Assembly (NCBI RefSeq): GCF_030286555.1
Contig: NZ_JASVWF010000002.1
Coordinates: 186,001-250,000 of the forward strand
From: Actinomycetospora termitidis
GTDB taxonomy: Bacteria > Actinomycetota > Actinomycetes > Mycobacteriales > Pseudonocardiaceae
Length of the DNA stretch: 64,000 nt
Reading direction: 5' to 3'
Below the pieces are notes generated by a model that saw only the letters and a list, made by a program, of their open reading frames with translations, did no database searches and was not told where the DNA came from. Shown here in pieces: positions 7,333 through 16,564 of this stretch (its first letter is position 1; each line of letters starts with the position of its first letter). Both the position numbers and the translations under genes were made by a program.

Positions 7333-8278
7333 GACCAGTAAGCCGTTGATCGCCGTCGCGGGTGCCACCAGCAAGCAGGGCAGGAGCGTCGTTACCTCGC
7401 TGCTCGAGAGCGGCAGGTTCCGGGTGCGAGCCCTGACCCGGAACGCCGATTCTGCCCAGGCCCGAGGCCTGGCTGGGATGGGCGCGGAACTCGCCGAGGT
7501 TCCCCTCGCGCTCGGTCACCAGCACGAACTCGTCAACGCGTTCGCGGCGGCCGACGGGGCTTTCCTGATGACGCCGCCCCTCCTGCCGCCCGACTCCGAG
7601 GAATACCCCCTCGGGCGCGAGCTCGCTGATGCCGCAGTCGAAGCCGGAGTGGGTCACGTCGTCTTCAGTACCCTGGAGAACGTCGAGGAGAGGACGTCGG
7701 GCGCGAAGTGGGCGCCCCACTTCACCGACAAGGCGCTCGTCGCCGAGCACATTCGAACTCTGTCGATCGCGCACACCTTCGTCTCGCTCTCGTTCTACTA
7801 CACCAACATGTTGGAGTACTACGCCCCGCACGTCGAGGGTGACACGGTGATCATGCCCTTCTACCTCCCTGAGGACTTCCGCGCTCCGTTCGTCGACCCG
7901 CTCACCGCGACCGGCCCCGCCGTTCTCGAGGTGTTCTCCAACCCCGACACCTACCTCGGCGCATGGCTACCGGTCGTCGGTGATGTTGTCTCCCCGGCCG
8001 AGATGATCGAGGCGTTCTCCCAGGTCACCGGACTCAAGGCCGAGTACCGCAACGCCTACACGCGCGAAGGCCTTCTCAACTACTTCCCTGTGTTTGCCGA
8101 GAACCCCTTCTTTGCCGACGAGACCATCGGCATGGTCGAGTACGCGGTGGAGTTCGGATACTTCCGCGACGACCGCGACACCCAGTGGAGCCGACGCATC
8201 GATCCCAACACGCTGACCTGGGAACAATTCGTCCGCAACACCGACTGGCGCGGGGAACCGGTCGCCTTCGGAAACTAG
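7325..8278 (+). CDS. NmrA-like NAD(P)-binding protein
   Basis: The ATG at 7325 is preceded by AAGAGGAG and gives 317 residues. The N-terminus IAVAGATSKQGRSVVTSLLE is the glycine-rich dinucleotide motif of NmrA/atypical SDRs (GATG.QG..V...L). Further marks are VRALTRNADSAQARGLAGMG, AFLMTPP, GVGHVVFSTLENVEE and an FVSLSFYYTN strand where classical SDRs have the YxxxK motif. NmrA-like proteins act as NADP(H) sensors or as reductases. The catalytic status cannot be decided from sequence. It overlaps the end of the broken FAH gene by 8 bases. Confidence 0.85.
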   Translation: MPETSKPLIAVAGATSKQGRSVVTSLLESGRFRVRALTRNADSAQARGLAGMGAELAEVPLALGHQHELVNAFAAADGAFLMTPPLLPPDSEEYPLGRELADAAVEAGVGHVVFSTLENVEERTSGAKWAPHFTDKALVAEHIRTLSIAHTFVSLSFYYTNMLEYYAPHVEGDTVIMPFYLPEDFRAPFVDPLTATGPAVLEVFSNPDTYLGAWLPVVGDVVSPAEMIEAFSQVTGLKAEYRNAYTREGLLNYFPVFAENPFFADETIGMVEYAVEFGYFRDDRDTQWSRRIDPNTLTWEQFVRNTDWRGEPVAFGN

Positions 8279-8299
8279 GAGCAATCACCGACGAGATCG

Positions 8300-8620
8300 G
8301 TGGCCGCCGCCTTCGTAGCTCTCAGCGCGGCGGGCTTCGGTTGCACCAAGAAGGCGCTGGTGGACAAGGATTGCCACGCCGACCTTCATCAAGGCTACTT
8401 CGGCACGGTCTACCTCAACTGGTAGGCGAAGAAGATCTCCTGCTCCACCGAAGGCGGCGCCCACACCTTCGCGTGGACTGGCAACGAATTCTCGCAGACG
8501 CGCCAGGACGGAGCCTTCTCGAACAACCTCGAAAGTCGCCTCGAGAACGCCTGGCGAATAGGCTCGCGGCGACGGTGCCGGTGCCGGTGCCAGACCCTCG
8601 TGCGTGCTGACATGACGTAA
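8300..8620 (+). pseudogene. unidentified small gene interrupted by an in-frame TAG
   Basis: A frame from the GTG at 8300 to the TAA at 8618-8620 reads as ordinary protein (AGFGCTKKALVDKDCHADLH, GYFGTVYLNW) except for a TAG at 8423-8425. It then resumes with AHTFAWTGNEFSQTRQDGAF and NNLESRLENAWRIG. The composition looks coding on both sides of the stop and the codon pattern does not change. I do not recognise the family. It is either a pseudogene with a single nonsense mutation or two unrelated fragments in phase. The opposite strand offers nothing better. Confidence 0.4.
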
Positions 8621-8640
8621 GAAATCTGGCTTCTCACCCG

Positions 8641-9759
8641 TTATCGGACGAGGCGGAAGAAGCCGCGGATCTGCTCGACCAGCGATGCGGGCTGCTCGAG
8701 GGCGGCGAAGTGCCCGCCGCGGGGCATCTCGGCGTACCAGCGCAGGTCGGTGAAGCGTTGTTCGGCGTCGCGCCGCGACGGACGGACGATGTCGCACGGG
8801 TAGACCGACAGCCCGGACGGCGCAGTGATCGGCACGCGGGGGTCGGCGAAGCTCTCCCAGTACAAGCGCGCCGAGGAGGTGGCCGAGGCGGTGAACCAGT
8901 ACACCGAGATCTCGTCGAGGATCGTCTGCCGGGACACGGCGGTCTCGTGGTCGCCGTGGTGGTCGGTCCAGGCCCGGTACTTCTCGGCGATCCACGCGGC
9001 TTGGCCGGCGGGGGAGTCGGTGAGGCCGTAGCCGAGGGTCTGCGGTCGGGTCATCTGGATGTCGGCGTAGCCGCGCCCGGTGCGGGTCAACTCGCGGGCG
9101 GCGTCGTGGGCGGCTCGTTCGGCGGGGGTGGGGTCGGTGAAGGTGCCGAGGGGGACCCTCCCCATGTTCAGGTGCACCCCGGCGACCCGCTCGGGCGCGA
9201 CCTCGCCCAAGTTGGCGGTCACCTCCGAGCCCCAGTCGCCGCCCTGCGCGCCGTACCGGTCGTAGCCCAGCGACACCATCAGCGTGTCCCAGGCCCGCGC
9301 GATCCGAGGCACGCCCCAGCCCGTCGTCGTGGGCTTGTCGGACCAGCCGTAGCCGGGCAGGGAGGGCGCGACGACGTGGAAGGCGTCGGCGGGGTCGCCG
9401 CCGTGGGCGCGGGGGTCGGTGAGTGGGCCGAGGACGTGGAGGAACTCGAGCACCGAGCCGGGCCAGCCGTGGGTGAGGACCAGCGGGAACGCGTCGGGCT
9501 CCGGGGACCGGACGTGCAGGTAGTGGATCCCGAGCCCGTCGACGGTGTCGCGGTACTGGGGGAAGGCGTTGACGCGGTCGGCGAACCCGAAGTCGTAGTC
9601 CTCGGCCCAGGCGCGGCACAGCTCGCGGGCGTAGGCCAAAGGCACCCCTTGCGACCAGTCGTCGACGGTCTCCGGCTCGGGCCACCGGGTCCGCCGGAGC
9701 CTCTCGCGCAGGTCGGTGATCTCGGCGTCGGTGATCCTGACGACGAACGGCTCGGCCAT
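8641..9759 (-). CDS. epoxide hydrolase (EHN-type alpha/beta hydrolase)
   Basis: The ATG at 9759 gives 372 residues starting MAEPFVVRITDAEITDLRER, the EHN N-terminal domain (WPEPETVDDWSQGVPLAYARE). The alpha/beta-hydrolase core follows. It has the oxyanion motif HGWPGS at 97-102, PSLPGYGWSDKP, and the nucleophile elbow QGGDWGSE with D175 as the predicted nucleophile. The base histidine lies in PRGGHFAALEQP near the end. This is the layout of microsomal-type epoxide hydrolases, which open epoxides to diols. It lies 109 bases downstream of the CMD gene on the same strand. Confidence 0.93.
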   Translation of the reverse strand: MAEPFVVRITDAEITDLRERLRRTRWPEPETVDDWSQGVPLAYARELCRAWAEDYDFGFADRVNAFPQYRDTVDGLGIHYLHVRSPEPDAFPLVLTHGWPGSVLEFLHVLGPLTDPRAHGGDPADAFHVVAPSLPGYGWSDKPTTTGWGVPRIARAWDTLMVSLGYDRYGAQGGDWGSEVTANLGEVAPERVAGVHLNMGRVPLGTFTDPTPAERAAHDAARELTRTGRGYADIQMTRPQTLGYGLTDSPAGQAAWIAEKYRAWTDHHGDHETAVSRQTILDEISVYWFTASATSSARLYWESFADPRVPITAPSGLSVYPCDIVRPSRRDAEQRFTDLRWYAEMPRGGHFAALEQPASLVEQIRGFFRLVR

Positions 9760-9868
9760 CGATGGACGTCCTTCCGAAAGTGCACGGCGGTCGATCGGGC
9801 CGACTGCGAGGACTGCTTTCAGGACCACAGGGTTCTTGTCGGCGAACAGGGCTCGATCGCCCCAGGCG

Positions 9869-10189
9869 TCAGCTGTCGCGGCCGTCGAGGATGGCCCGCA
9901 GCTGCTTGGCCGCGGTGACCGCGCACGGCCATCCGGTGTAGAAGGCGAGGTGGGTGATGGTCTCGATGAGTTCCTCCGCGGTGACGCCGTTGTCGAGAGC
10001 CAAGCCCAGATGCAGGTCGAGCTCATCGGCGCGGTAGAGCGCGACCAGCGCGGCCACGGTCGCCAGGCTCCGGTCGCGCTTGCTCAGTTGCGGACGTTCC
10101 CAGACGTCGGCGTAGAGCACGTCGTCGGTGAGCTCCGCGAGTTTCGGGGTGATGTCGCCGATACTGTTCCTGCCCGGGGTTGCGGTCAT
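9869..10189 (-). CDS. carboxymuconolactone decarboxylase-family protein
   Basis: The 106-residue protein has the compact all-helical CMD core: ERPQLSKRDRSLATVAALVA, then LDLHLGLALDNGVTAEELIE and ITHLAFYTGWPCAVTA. These match gamma-carboxymuconolactone decarboxylase (PcaC) relatives. It lacks the CxxC pair of the AhpD-type members. The TGA of the preceding PPOX gene overlaps its ATG (ATGA), so the two are translationally coupled. Many such orphan CMD proteins do not act in the protocatechuate pathway, and no other pca gene is nearby. Confidence 0.9.
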   Translation of the reverse strand: MTATPGRNSIGDITPKLAELTDDVLYADVWERPQLSKRDRSLATVAALVALYRADELDLHLGLALDNGVTAEELIETITHLAFYTGWPCAVTAAKQLRAILDGRDS

Positions 10190-10608
10190 GACTCGTCCAT
10201 CCAGGGTCCGACGCCGCCGATGCGACGAATCGTCGTGCGAATGACGTAGCCGGGAGGTGGTCCCGGTGGCAGTTCATAGTCGAAATCCGGGGAGACGTAG
10301 ACCTTGCCGAGCCGGCTCACCAGTTCGGGCGCGCCGCCCTCGGTGACCTCGGCGGTGCCGTGAACGACGAGATTGGGATGCATCCCGTTCGGGAGTGGGG
10401 TCTCGCCGGCGAAGGACAGGGCGATGCGTGGGTCCCGGAGCAGATTGGTGATCTTGCGATAGCGACCGAAGTGGCCGGTGATGATGGTGTCGCCATCGAG
10501 TCCGGCCCAGACGGTGCTCACCTGGGGTGACCCATCGGGATTCAGGGTGATCATGTGCGCGAGAGCTGTCCCGCTGAGGATCAGCTCTCGGGCCGAGGTG
10601 GGGAGCAC
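10186..10608 (-). CDS. PPOX-class (probably F420-dependent) oxidoreductase
   Basis: A GTG at 10608 starts 140 residues with the split-barrel pattern of the pyridoxamine 5'-phosphate oxidase superfamily. It shows GTALAHMITLNPDGSPQVST, VWAGLDGDTIITGHFGRYRK, NLLRDPRIALSF and LVVHGTAEVTEGG. Actinobacterial members of this size usually bind F420 or heme/FMN. The cofactor is not readable from the sequence alone. It is the first gene of a PPOX-CMD pair and diverges from the GlxA-type regulator. Confidence 0.88.
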   Translation of the reverse strand: MLPTSARELILSGTALAHMITLNPDGSPQVSTVWAGLDGDTIITGHFGRYRKITNLLRDPRIALSFAGETPLPNGMHPNLVVHGTAEVTEGGAPELVSRLGKVYVSPDFDYELPPGPPPGYVIRTTIRRIGGVGPWMDES

Positions 10609-10679
10609 GACGTTCAGCCTCGACCGTCCGGGAGATCGGCACGAGCCGCCTCGGGGACAGATCGTGGAAGGATCAGGCC

Positions 10680-11663
10680 ATGGAGCGGCATCGGATCGCG
10701 ATCCTCGTACGCGACGGGGTCCTGGCGATGGAGCTCGGGATCGTGCATCGCGTGTTCGGCGAGGCGCGCGACGAGCAGGGGCGAGCGTTGTACGACGTGC
10801 TGACCTGCGCGCCCAGGGCGGGCACGGTCCGCACCGACGGCGACTTCACCGTCGAGGTCGACCACGGACCCGAGTTGCTCGCCGAGGCATCGACGGTGAT
10901 CGTCGCGGCGACGGACCACGATGTTGCCGACACTGCAGCCTTCGAGGACAGCGGGCTGGCAGACGCGCTGCGCCGCATCCGCCCGGGGACACGACTGGCG
11001 TCCATCTGTACTGCCGCCTTCGTCCTGGCCTCGGCGGGTCTGCTCGACGGTCGACGCGTCACCACCCACTGGGCACAGGTGGAGGCGTTCCGCGAGCGCT
11101 ACCCCGCCGTGTCGGTCCGGTCGGACGTGCTCTACACCGATGACGGTGAGGTCCTGACCTCGGCCGGAGTCGCCTCCGTCACGGACATGTGCCTGCACAT
11201 GGTCCAGGCCGACCACGGCATCGCAGTCGGAACCGCCGTCGCTCGCCGCGTGGTGACACCCCCTCACCGCGGCGCCGATGAAGCGCAGTTCATCCAGCGA
11301 CCGGTAGCCGAGCCCGGCATCGCCGGAACGGCCCGTGCGCGGCGCTGGGCACTCGAGCACCTCGACACGGTGATCACGCTGCGCGACCTGGCGGAGCGCG
11401 AAGAGGTCAGCACCCGCACCTTGACGCGCCGTTTCCGCGAGGAGACCGGAACGTCCCCGACGCAGTGGCTGCTGGCGCGTCGACTCGATCGAGCCCGCGA
11501 GCTGCTGGAGACGACCGATCTCGGCGTCGACGCCATCGCCGCCCGATGCGGATTCGGGAGTGCCGCCGCCATGCGCCTGCACATGCGCACCATCCTGCGC
11601 GTCTCCCCGTCGACCTACCGGCAGGCTTTCCAGCTCCTCCAGTCCGACGGGCCGCACAACTGA
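10680..11663 (+). CDS. GlxA-type regulator (DJ-1/PfpI domain plus AraC HTH)
   Basis: The 327 residues split into a DJ-1/PfpI-like domain (1-185) and a C-terminal AraC/XylS double helix-turn-helix (about 220-315). In the first, TRLASICTAAFVLASAGLLDG includes the nucleophile-position C110, and VTTHWAQVEAFRERYP and TSAGVASVTDMCLHMV follow. In the second, ITLRDLAEREEVSTRTLTRR and LDVDAIAARCGFGSAAAMRL-like helices are clear. The start ATG follows GGAAGGATCAGGCC. It diverges from the PPOX gene and probably controls that unit. Confidence 0.93.
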   Translation: MERHRIAILVRDGVLAMELGIVHRVFGEARDEQGRALYDVLTCAPRAGTVRTDGDFTVEVDHGPELLAEASTVIVAATDHDVADTAAFEDSGLADALRRIRPGTRLASICTAAFVLASAGLLDGRRVTTHWAQVEAFRERYPAVSVRSDVLYTDDGEVLTSAGVASVTDMCLHMVQADHGIAVGTAVARRVVTPPHRGADEAQFIQRPVAEPGIAGTARARRWALEHLDTVITLRDLAEREEVSTRTLTRRFREETGTSPTQWLLARRLDRARELLETTDLGVDAIAARCGFGSAAAMRLHMRTILRVSPSTYRQAFQLLQSDGPHN

Positions 11664-11945
11664 TGTGACGATGACCGCCATCCCGTCGCTGACGATTACC
11701 GGACCAGTCGGGTCTGGTGTGGAAGCAGTGAGGCGGGGTGAGGTGGAAGATCGCTCGGCTGTTGTTCCCGGTGGGCGTGAGGCCGTCGGCGCACGCCGGC
11801 TCCGGACCCTGTCCTCGGGATGGCGACTCGCCGTCATGATCTGCTCCGCGCGGCATCGGGGTGTGCGGAGGGCCGCCGCGCGCCGACCGCGGCGGTGTGT
11901 CCCGGGTCGCCGCGCCCTCGGTGCGCGCGGAGACCCGGGACGTGG
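11664..11945. other. gene-free stretch between convergent genes
   Basis: I see no supported gene here. Open frames on either strand have no recognisable family and are arginine/proline-rich, as expected of non-coding high-GC DNA. No strong hairpin with a T-run was found. Confidence 0.4.
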
Positions 11946-13457
11946 TCAGGCCGAGGTGGCGCTGGAGTTCGTCGCGCCCGTGGCCGTGGTGGCCGGCACG
12001 GTGGGCCCTCCCGCCGTGGCGTCGATCTCGCCCTGCTCGTGGGCGACGAGTGATGCATCGGTCGTGCCCGGGTCCGTGCTGCGGGTGGAGTTGCGACACA
12101 GGGCCTCGCGGACGAGGAAGATCGCGAGGAAGACGACCCAGGCGATGATGCTCTGGTAAAGGCTGGTGCGGGTGTCGGAGTCGTCGCTGAAGGCCATGGA
12201 GGCCAGGACGGCGATGATCGCGAGGGTCACCAGCGCGGGCAGCCAGGGGTAGCCCCACATCTTGATCTGGAAGATGCCGGGTTCGTCGCGCTCCCAGCGG
12301 CGGCGCAGCACGATCTGGGACAGGCAGATCATGAGGTAGACGAACAGGAAGACCGCGCCGGAGGAGTTGATGAGGAACAGGAACACGGTGTCGGGGGAGA
12401 CCGCGGAGATGACGACGCAGGCGTAGCCGATGACGGTGCAGGCGAGCACGCCGGCGGCGGGAACGCCGTTGCGGTTGACGCGGTGCATCCACTTGGGGGC
12501 GTCTCCGCGCTGGCCGAGGACGAACAGCAGCCGCGAGGAGGTGTAGAGCCCGGAGTTGAGCACCGAGAGCACGGCCACGAGGATCACGGCCTGCAGGGCG
12601 ACCGAGGCGCCGGGGATGCCGATGGTCTCCAGGGCGGACACGAACGGCGACTTGCCCTTGGTCAGGGTGTTCCAGGGCCGGATGATGACGATCAGCAGTG
12701 TGGAGCTGACGAAGAAGAACAGGATGCGGAACACGACGCTGTTGACCGCGCGCCGGATGTTCTTGCCGGGCTCTTCGGACTCGGCGGCGGCGATGGTGAC
12801 GACCTCGACGCCGGTCATCGCGAAGATGACGACGACGACGCCGGTGAACAGGGTGCCGGCGCCGTTGGGCAGGAACCCGCCGGCGGCGGTGAGGTTGCTG
12901 AAGGTCGCGGTGGAGCCGGGCCAGAGGTGCAGGACGTAGAGGGTGCCGACGATCAGGAAGACCAGGATGGCGGCGACCTTGATGCCGGCGAACCAGTACT
13001 CGGCCTCGCCGAAGCTCTTGACCGAGAGCAGGTTGACCGCGGTCATGACGACCAGCAGTCCCAGCGCGATGACCCATACCGGCAAGGCGGGGATCCAGCC
13101 GTTGATGATCTGTCCGCCGACGACGGCTTCGAAGCCGACGACGATGACCCAGAAGTACCAGTAGAGCCAGCCCGTGGTGAACCCGGCCCAGCGCCCGAGG
13201 GCCAGGCCCGCGTAGTCGGTGAACGAGCCGGTGCTGGGTTTGGCGGAGGCCATCTCGCCGAGCATCCGCATCACGAAGAACACCAGGACGCCGGTGATGC
13301 CGTAGGTGATGAACGCCCCGGGGCCGGCCTCGGTGATGATCGCGCTGGAGCCGACGAACAGGCCGGCGCCGATGACACCGCCGAGCGCGAGCATGCGCAG
13401 GTGGCGGGTCTTGAGTGTCTTCTTCAGGCGTGGATCGTGTTCGGTCTGTACCGGCAT
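11946..13457 (-). CDS. amino acid permease (APC superfamily, GabP-like)
   Basis: The ATG at 13457 (MPVQTEHDPRLKKTLKTRHL) gives 503 residues. MLALGGVIGAGLFVGSSAII is the consensus first membrane segment of amino-acid/GABA permeases (AAT family). About twelve hydrophobic segments follow, with FVMRMLGEMASAKPSTGSFT and IFAMTGVEVVTIAAAESEEP as further family marks. A roughly 50-residue Ser/Thr/Ala-rich tail extends past the last segment. Neighbouring genes for an FAD amine oxidase and a semialdehyde dehydrogenase suggest that it imports an amino acid, beta-amino acid or amine. The adjacent PucR gene reads in the same direction. Confidence 0.93.
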   Translation of the reverse strand: MPVQTEHDPRLKKTLKTRHLRMLALGGVIGAGLFVGSSAIITEAGPGAFITYGITGVLVFFVMRMLGEMASAKPSTGSFTDYAGLALGRWAGFTTGWLYWYFWVIVVGFEAVVGGQIINGWIPALPVWVIALGLLVVMTAVNLLSVKSFGEAEYWFAGIKVAAILVFLIVGTLYVLHLWPGSTATFSNLTAAGGFLPNGAGTLFTGVVVVIFAMTGVEVVTIAAAESEEPGKNIRRAVNSVVFRILFFFVSSTLLIVIIRPWNTLTKGKSPFVSALETIGIPGASVALQAVILVAVLSVLNSGLYTSSRLLFVLGQRGDAPKWMHRVNRNGVPAAGVLACTVIGYACVVISAVSPDTVFLFLINSSGAVFLFVYLMICLSQIVLRRRWERDEPGIFQIKMWGYPWLPALVTLAIIAVLASMAFSDDSDTRTSLYQSIIAWVVFLAIFLVREALCRNSTRSTDPGTTDASLVAHEQGEIDATAGGPTVPATTATGATNSSATSA

Positions 13458-13510
13458 GGTGGTGCTCCTCGCTGCGGGTCGTGAGTGCGGCCAGCATGAG
13501 GAGCCCGTGA

Positions 13511-13528
13511 GCACGATCACTATCGTGC
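13511..13528. promoter_or_regulatory. inverted repeat ahead of the permease gene
   Basis: GCACGAT and ATCGTGC form a perfect 7-base inverted repeat around CACT. It lies 54 bases upstream of the permease start and just after the PucR stop. The position fits an operator of the permease promoter; binding by the PucR protein is a guess. Confidence 0.45.
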
Positions 13529-13540
13529 GTTCGTCAGATC

Positions 13541-15016
13541 TTATGGCTCGGCGTTGTCAGAACGTCTAGGTCCGTGTCGTGCGGGAACGATCCCGAGGAC
13601 CAGAGCGGCGCGCAGCGCGGTCCAGAGCTCGGCGGTTCCGGCGGTCGACATGACTTTCCGGCCGGTGAGCTTGTCGATCTGGTTGACGCGGTAGACCAGG
13701 GTCTGGCGGTGCACGCCGAGTTCCTCGGCGGTGCGGGTCCAGGAGCGGTCGTGGTGCAGGAAGCTGCTCAGCGTGCCGGTCAGGTCGGTGCCGTTGGAGC
13801 GGTCCTGCTCGAGCAGCGGCCCGAGGAGGCGCTCGACGAGCCGGCGCATCTCGGTCAGCGACCGGGGGCCGGTGGCCCCGAGCTGGTGGAGCTCGCCGTA
13901 GTCGCTCTGGGCCCGCCGGGTCTCGATGGCGTGGCTCGCGGCGGCTCGCGCCTGCAGCCGGGCGTCGCGGATGTCGCTGCCCGGGGCCAGCGGCAGGCTC
14001 ACCCCGAGGTGCGCGCCGGGACCGACCTCGGCGCGGAAGGCCTCGACGCACGACCAGCCCCAGGGGATGACCATCAGCAGGTCCGCTCCGTCGTGGTTCG
14101 TGGGGGGAACCGCGTCGGTCCAGGTCGGGGGCAGGGTGAGGTCGAAGCGGGCGAGGTCGTCCTCGGGCGGGAAACGCAGGACGGCCACGGCGACCAGGTC
14201 GTCGTGGATGCCCCGACGGGCGAGCTCCTCGCGCAGCAGCCCGGCGCTCGCGGCGCCCTCGAGGACGTCGCGCAGCACCAGCTCGCCGTGGTGGCGGCGC
14301 TCGTCGCGGTCACGTGCTTGGTGCTCGAGCTCGATGCCGACCAGGCCGGCCAGGTAGTGCACGAGCGAACCGTCGAGGGTGCGCTGCCGGGCCGGACGGG
14401 CCGTGACCTCCACGGTGGGATGCCCGGGCACCGGCACGGTGATCGGGGCCGCGGAGGTGGTCCCCCCGCCACCCCCGGCGGCCAGCACGGCGCCGTTCTC
14501 GCGGGCGGTGACCGCGACGGCCCAGCCGATGCTGCGGGCGACGATCTCCAAGCGGCTCGAGAGGTCCGCCCGGGCCCGCAGCGCCTCGTGGTAGACGTCG
14601 AAGAGCCGTCGGGCGGCGTGGATGTGGTCGCGCTCGGAGGCGACCGCGTTCTCGATGACCATCCGCGAGACGCTGGAGAACTGCAGCGCGAAGTCGGCGG
14701 TGAGCACGGCGATGCTGCGTTCCTCGGCGACCCCCAGCAGGTCCGCGCTCGCCGTCGGCGCACCGGGGCGCGGCGCGAGCACGAAGCCGGCGATGCCGAC
14801 GTCGGCCAGCGTGGCGAACCACTGCCGTTGCGCGGCGGGCTCGGCGGGCAGCCCGTCGCCGGTGGTCAGGACCAGGTCGCCGGGACCGACCCAGCTCCAC
14901 GGGTCGGGCAGGTCGCAGACGTGCGCCCAGCTGATCAGCCGGTCGCTGCCGGCCTGTCCGGCCGCGAGGTGCAGCTCACCCGGGAGTGCCGCCAACAGCC
15001 TCTTCACCGTGATCAC
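13541..15016 (-). CDS. PucR family transcriptional regulator
   Basis: I choose the GTG at 15016 (VITVKRLLAALPG), with AAAAAGGA about nine bases upstream. The product is 491 residues. The N-terminal PucR domain (about 1-125) shows ISWAHVCDLPDPWSWVGPGD and LVLTTGDGLP. The middle is a GGDEF-like/degenerate domain. The C-terminus ends in the HTH_30 block TLSSFLHHDRSWTRTAEELG, VHRQTLVYRVNQIDKLTGR. Such regulators control purine, proline, polyamine or GABA catabolism. It diverges from the FAD oxidoreductase operon and precedes the permease, so it most likely controls both. Confidence 0.92.
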   Translation of the reverse strand: MITVKRLLAALPGELHLAAGQAGSDRLISWAHVCDLPDPWSWVGPGDLVLTTGDGLPAEPAAQRQWFATLADVGIAGFVLAPRPGAPTASADLLGVAEERSIAVLTADFALQFSSVSRMVIENAVASERDHIHAARRLFDVYHEALRARADLSSRLEIVARSIGWAVAVTARENGAVLAAGGGGGTTSAAPITVPVPGHPTVEVTARPARQRTLDGSLVHYLAGLVGIELEHQARDRDERRHHGELVLRDVLEGAASAGLLREELARRGIHDDLVAVAVLRFPPEDDLARFDLTLPPTWTDAVPPTNHDGADLLMVIPWGWSCVEAFRAEVGPGAHLGVSLPLAPGSDIRDARLQARAAASHAIETRRAQSDYGELHQLGATGPRSLTEMRRLVERLLGPLLEQDRSNGTDLTGTLSSFLHHDRSWTRTAEELGVHRQTLVYRVNQIDKLTGRKVMSTAGTAELWTALRAALVLGIVPARHGPRRSDNAEP

Positions 15017-15129
15017 GGCGACCGTCCTTTTTGTATGAGGGCGAGCTTCAGCACTAGACGAACAACGTATCGCTGTGGTGCTGCTCTCGCTCCCACACTC
15101 GGAGCACCCGATTCGAGGAGGGCGGCGGG

Positions 15130-16518
15130 ATGTCGCACGTAGGAGAAGCACCGATGACGGCGCACACGGCGATCCCGGTCTGGGGTGCACCGAAGCGGAC
15201 GCGCCCCCAGCTGCCCGGCGACCGTGACGCGGACGTCGTCATCGTCGGCGCCGGCTACACCGGCCTGTGGGCTGCCTACTACCTGCTCGAGGCCGACCCC
15301 TCGCTGCGGGTGGTCGTACTGGAGAAGCACACCGTCGGGTTCGGCGCCTCCGGGCGCAACGGCGGCTGGTGCTCGGCGATCTTCCCCATCTCACTGGCCC
15401 ACGTCGCCAAGAACAGCTCGCGGCGCAGCGCGATCCTGCTCCAGGAGGCGATGAACGACACCGTCGAGGAGTTCGTGCGGGTCGTCCGCGCCGAGCACAT
15501 CGACGCCGACGTCGCCCACGAGGGCTTCCTCGCGCTCGCCCGCACCCCCGCGCAGCTCACCCGCGCGCAGGGACAGCTCGACGCCGCGGCCCGACTCGAT
15601 CTGCCCGACCAGTGGCGGGTCCTCGGGCAGGACGAGGCCGCCAAGCTGGTCAACGCCGACCGGGTGCTCGGCGGGGCCTTCACCCCGCACTGCGCCACCG
15701 TGCATCCCGGCAAGCTGGTCCGCGGCCTCGCCGACGTCGTCGAACGCATGGGCGCGGTCATCCACGAGGGCACCGAGGTCCAGCACATCGGCCCCGGCTA
15801 CGTCGACTCCCCGCACGGCCGGGTCCGCGCCCCCAGGTCGATCCGGGCCACCGAGGGCTACACCCCCACGCTGCCCGGTCACCGCCGTTCGCTGGCCCCG
15901 CTCTACTCGCTCGTCCTCGCCACCGAACCACTACCGGAGAGCCGCCTGGGCGAGCTCGGGCTGCGCCACCGCCTCGGCTTCAACGACATGCGCAACCTCC
16001 GGATCTACGCCCAGACCACCGAGGAGGGCCGGATCGTCTTCGGCGGCCGCGGCGCGCCCTACCACTTCGGGTCGAAGGTCTCCCCGGCCTACGACACCAA
16101 CCCGAGGATCCACGACAAGATCCACACCACGCTCCTCGACTTCTTCCCCTCCCTGGCCGACGTCGCGATCACCCACCGCTGGGGCGGACCGCTGGGCGTC
16201 CCTCGCGACTGGCACCCCTCGGTCGGGCTCGACCGCGCCACCGGCCACGCCTGGGCCGGGCCCTACGTCGGTGACGGGGTCGCCACCAGCAACCTCGCCG
16301 GCCGGATCCTGCGCAACCTCGTCCTCGAGCGCGACGAGCCGATCAACGACCTCCCCATCGTCAACCACGCCTCGCCGCGCTGGGAGCCCGAACCGTTCCG
16401 CTGGCTCGGGGTCAACGCCGGCCTGCTCGCCGCGTCCGCCGCCGACCGCGAGGAGCGCCTCACCCAGCGGCCCTCACGGATCTCCGCCGTCCTCGAGCGC
16501 CTCACCGGTGCCCACTGA
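15130..16518 (+). CDS. FAD-dependent amine/amino-acid oxidoreductase (DAO family, PuuB-like)
   Basis: The ATG at 15130 has GAGGAGGG seven bases ahead; a second ATG at 15154 with AGGAG is also possible. The product of up to 462 residues has the FAD dinucleotide motif DVVIVGAGYTGLWAAYYLLE. FGASGRNGGWCSAIFP, the signature of the DAO subgroup that includes gamma-glutamylputrescine oxidase, follows. The C-terminal HRWGGPLGVPRDWHPSVGLD and AGPYVGDGVATSNLAGR also fit. It should deaminate a secondary or primary amine to an aldehyde or imine with O2. With the downstream semialdehyde dehydrogenase, substrates such as beta-alanine or 3-aminoisobutyrate are conceivable (inference). Confidence 0.9.
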   Translation: MSHVGEAPMTAHTAIPVWGAPKRTRPQLPGDRDADVVIVGAGYTGLWAAYYLLEADPSLRVVVLEKHTVGFGASGRNGGWCSAIFPISLAHVAKNSSRRSAILLQEAMNDTVEEFVRVVRAEHIDADVAHEGFLALARTPAQLTRAQGQLDAAARLDLPDQWRVLGQDEAAKLVNADRVLGGAFTPHCATVHPGKLVRGLADVVERMGAVIHEGTEVQHIGPGYVDSPHGRVRAPRSIRATEGYTPTLPGHRRSLAPLYSLVLATEPLPESRLGELGLRHRLGFNDMRNLRIYAQTTEEGRIVFGGRGAPYHFGSKVSPAYDTNPRIHDKIHTTLLDFFPSLADVAITHRWGGPLGVPRDWHPSVGLDRATGHAWAGPYVGDGVATSNLAGRILRNLVLERDEPINDLPIVNHASPRWEPEPFRWLGVNAGLLAASAADREERLTQRPSRISAVLERLTGAH

Positions 16519-16564
16519 CCCAGGCAGGCCATCCCGCCCTACGACACCCGCGAACGGAACCCTC

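Noticed and set aside
1-9000. Insertion sequence or integrase explaining the cluster of broken genes
   Set aside because: No transposase motif, terminal inverted repeats or tRNA attachment site was seen.
9760-9868. Small frame between CMD and epoxide hydrolase reading WGDRALFADKNPVVLKAV
   Set aside because: It is an upstream extension of the hydrolase frame without ribosome site or family pattern, so the ATG at 9759 is preferred.
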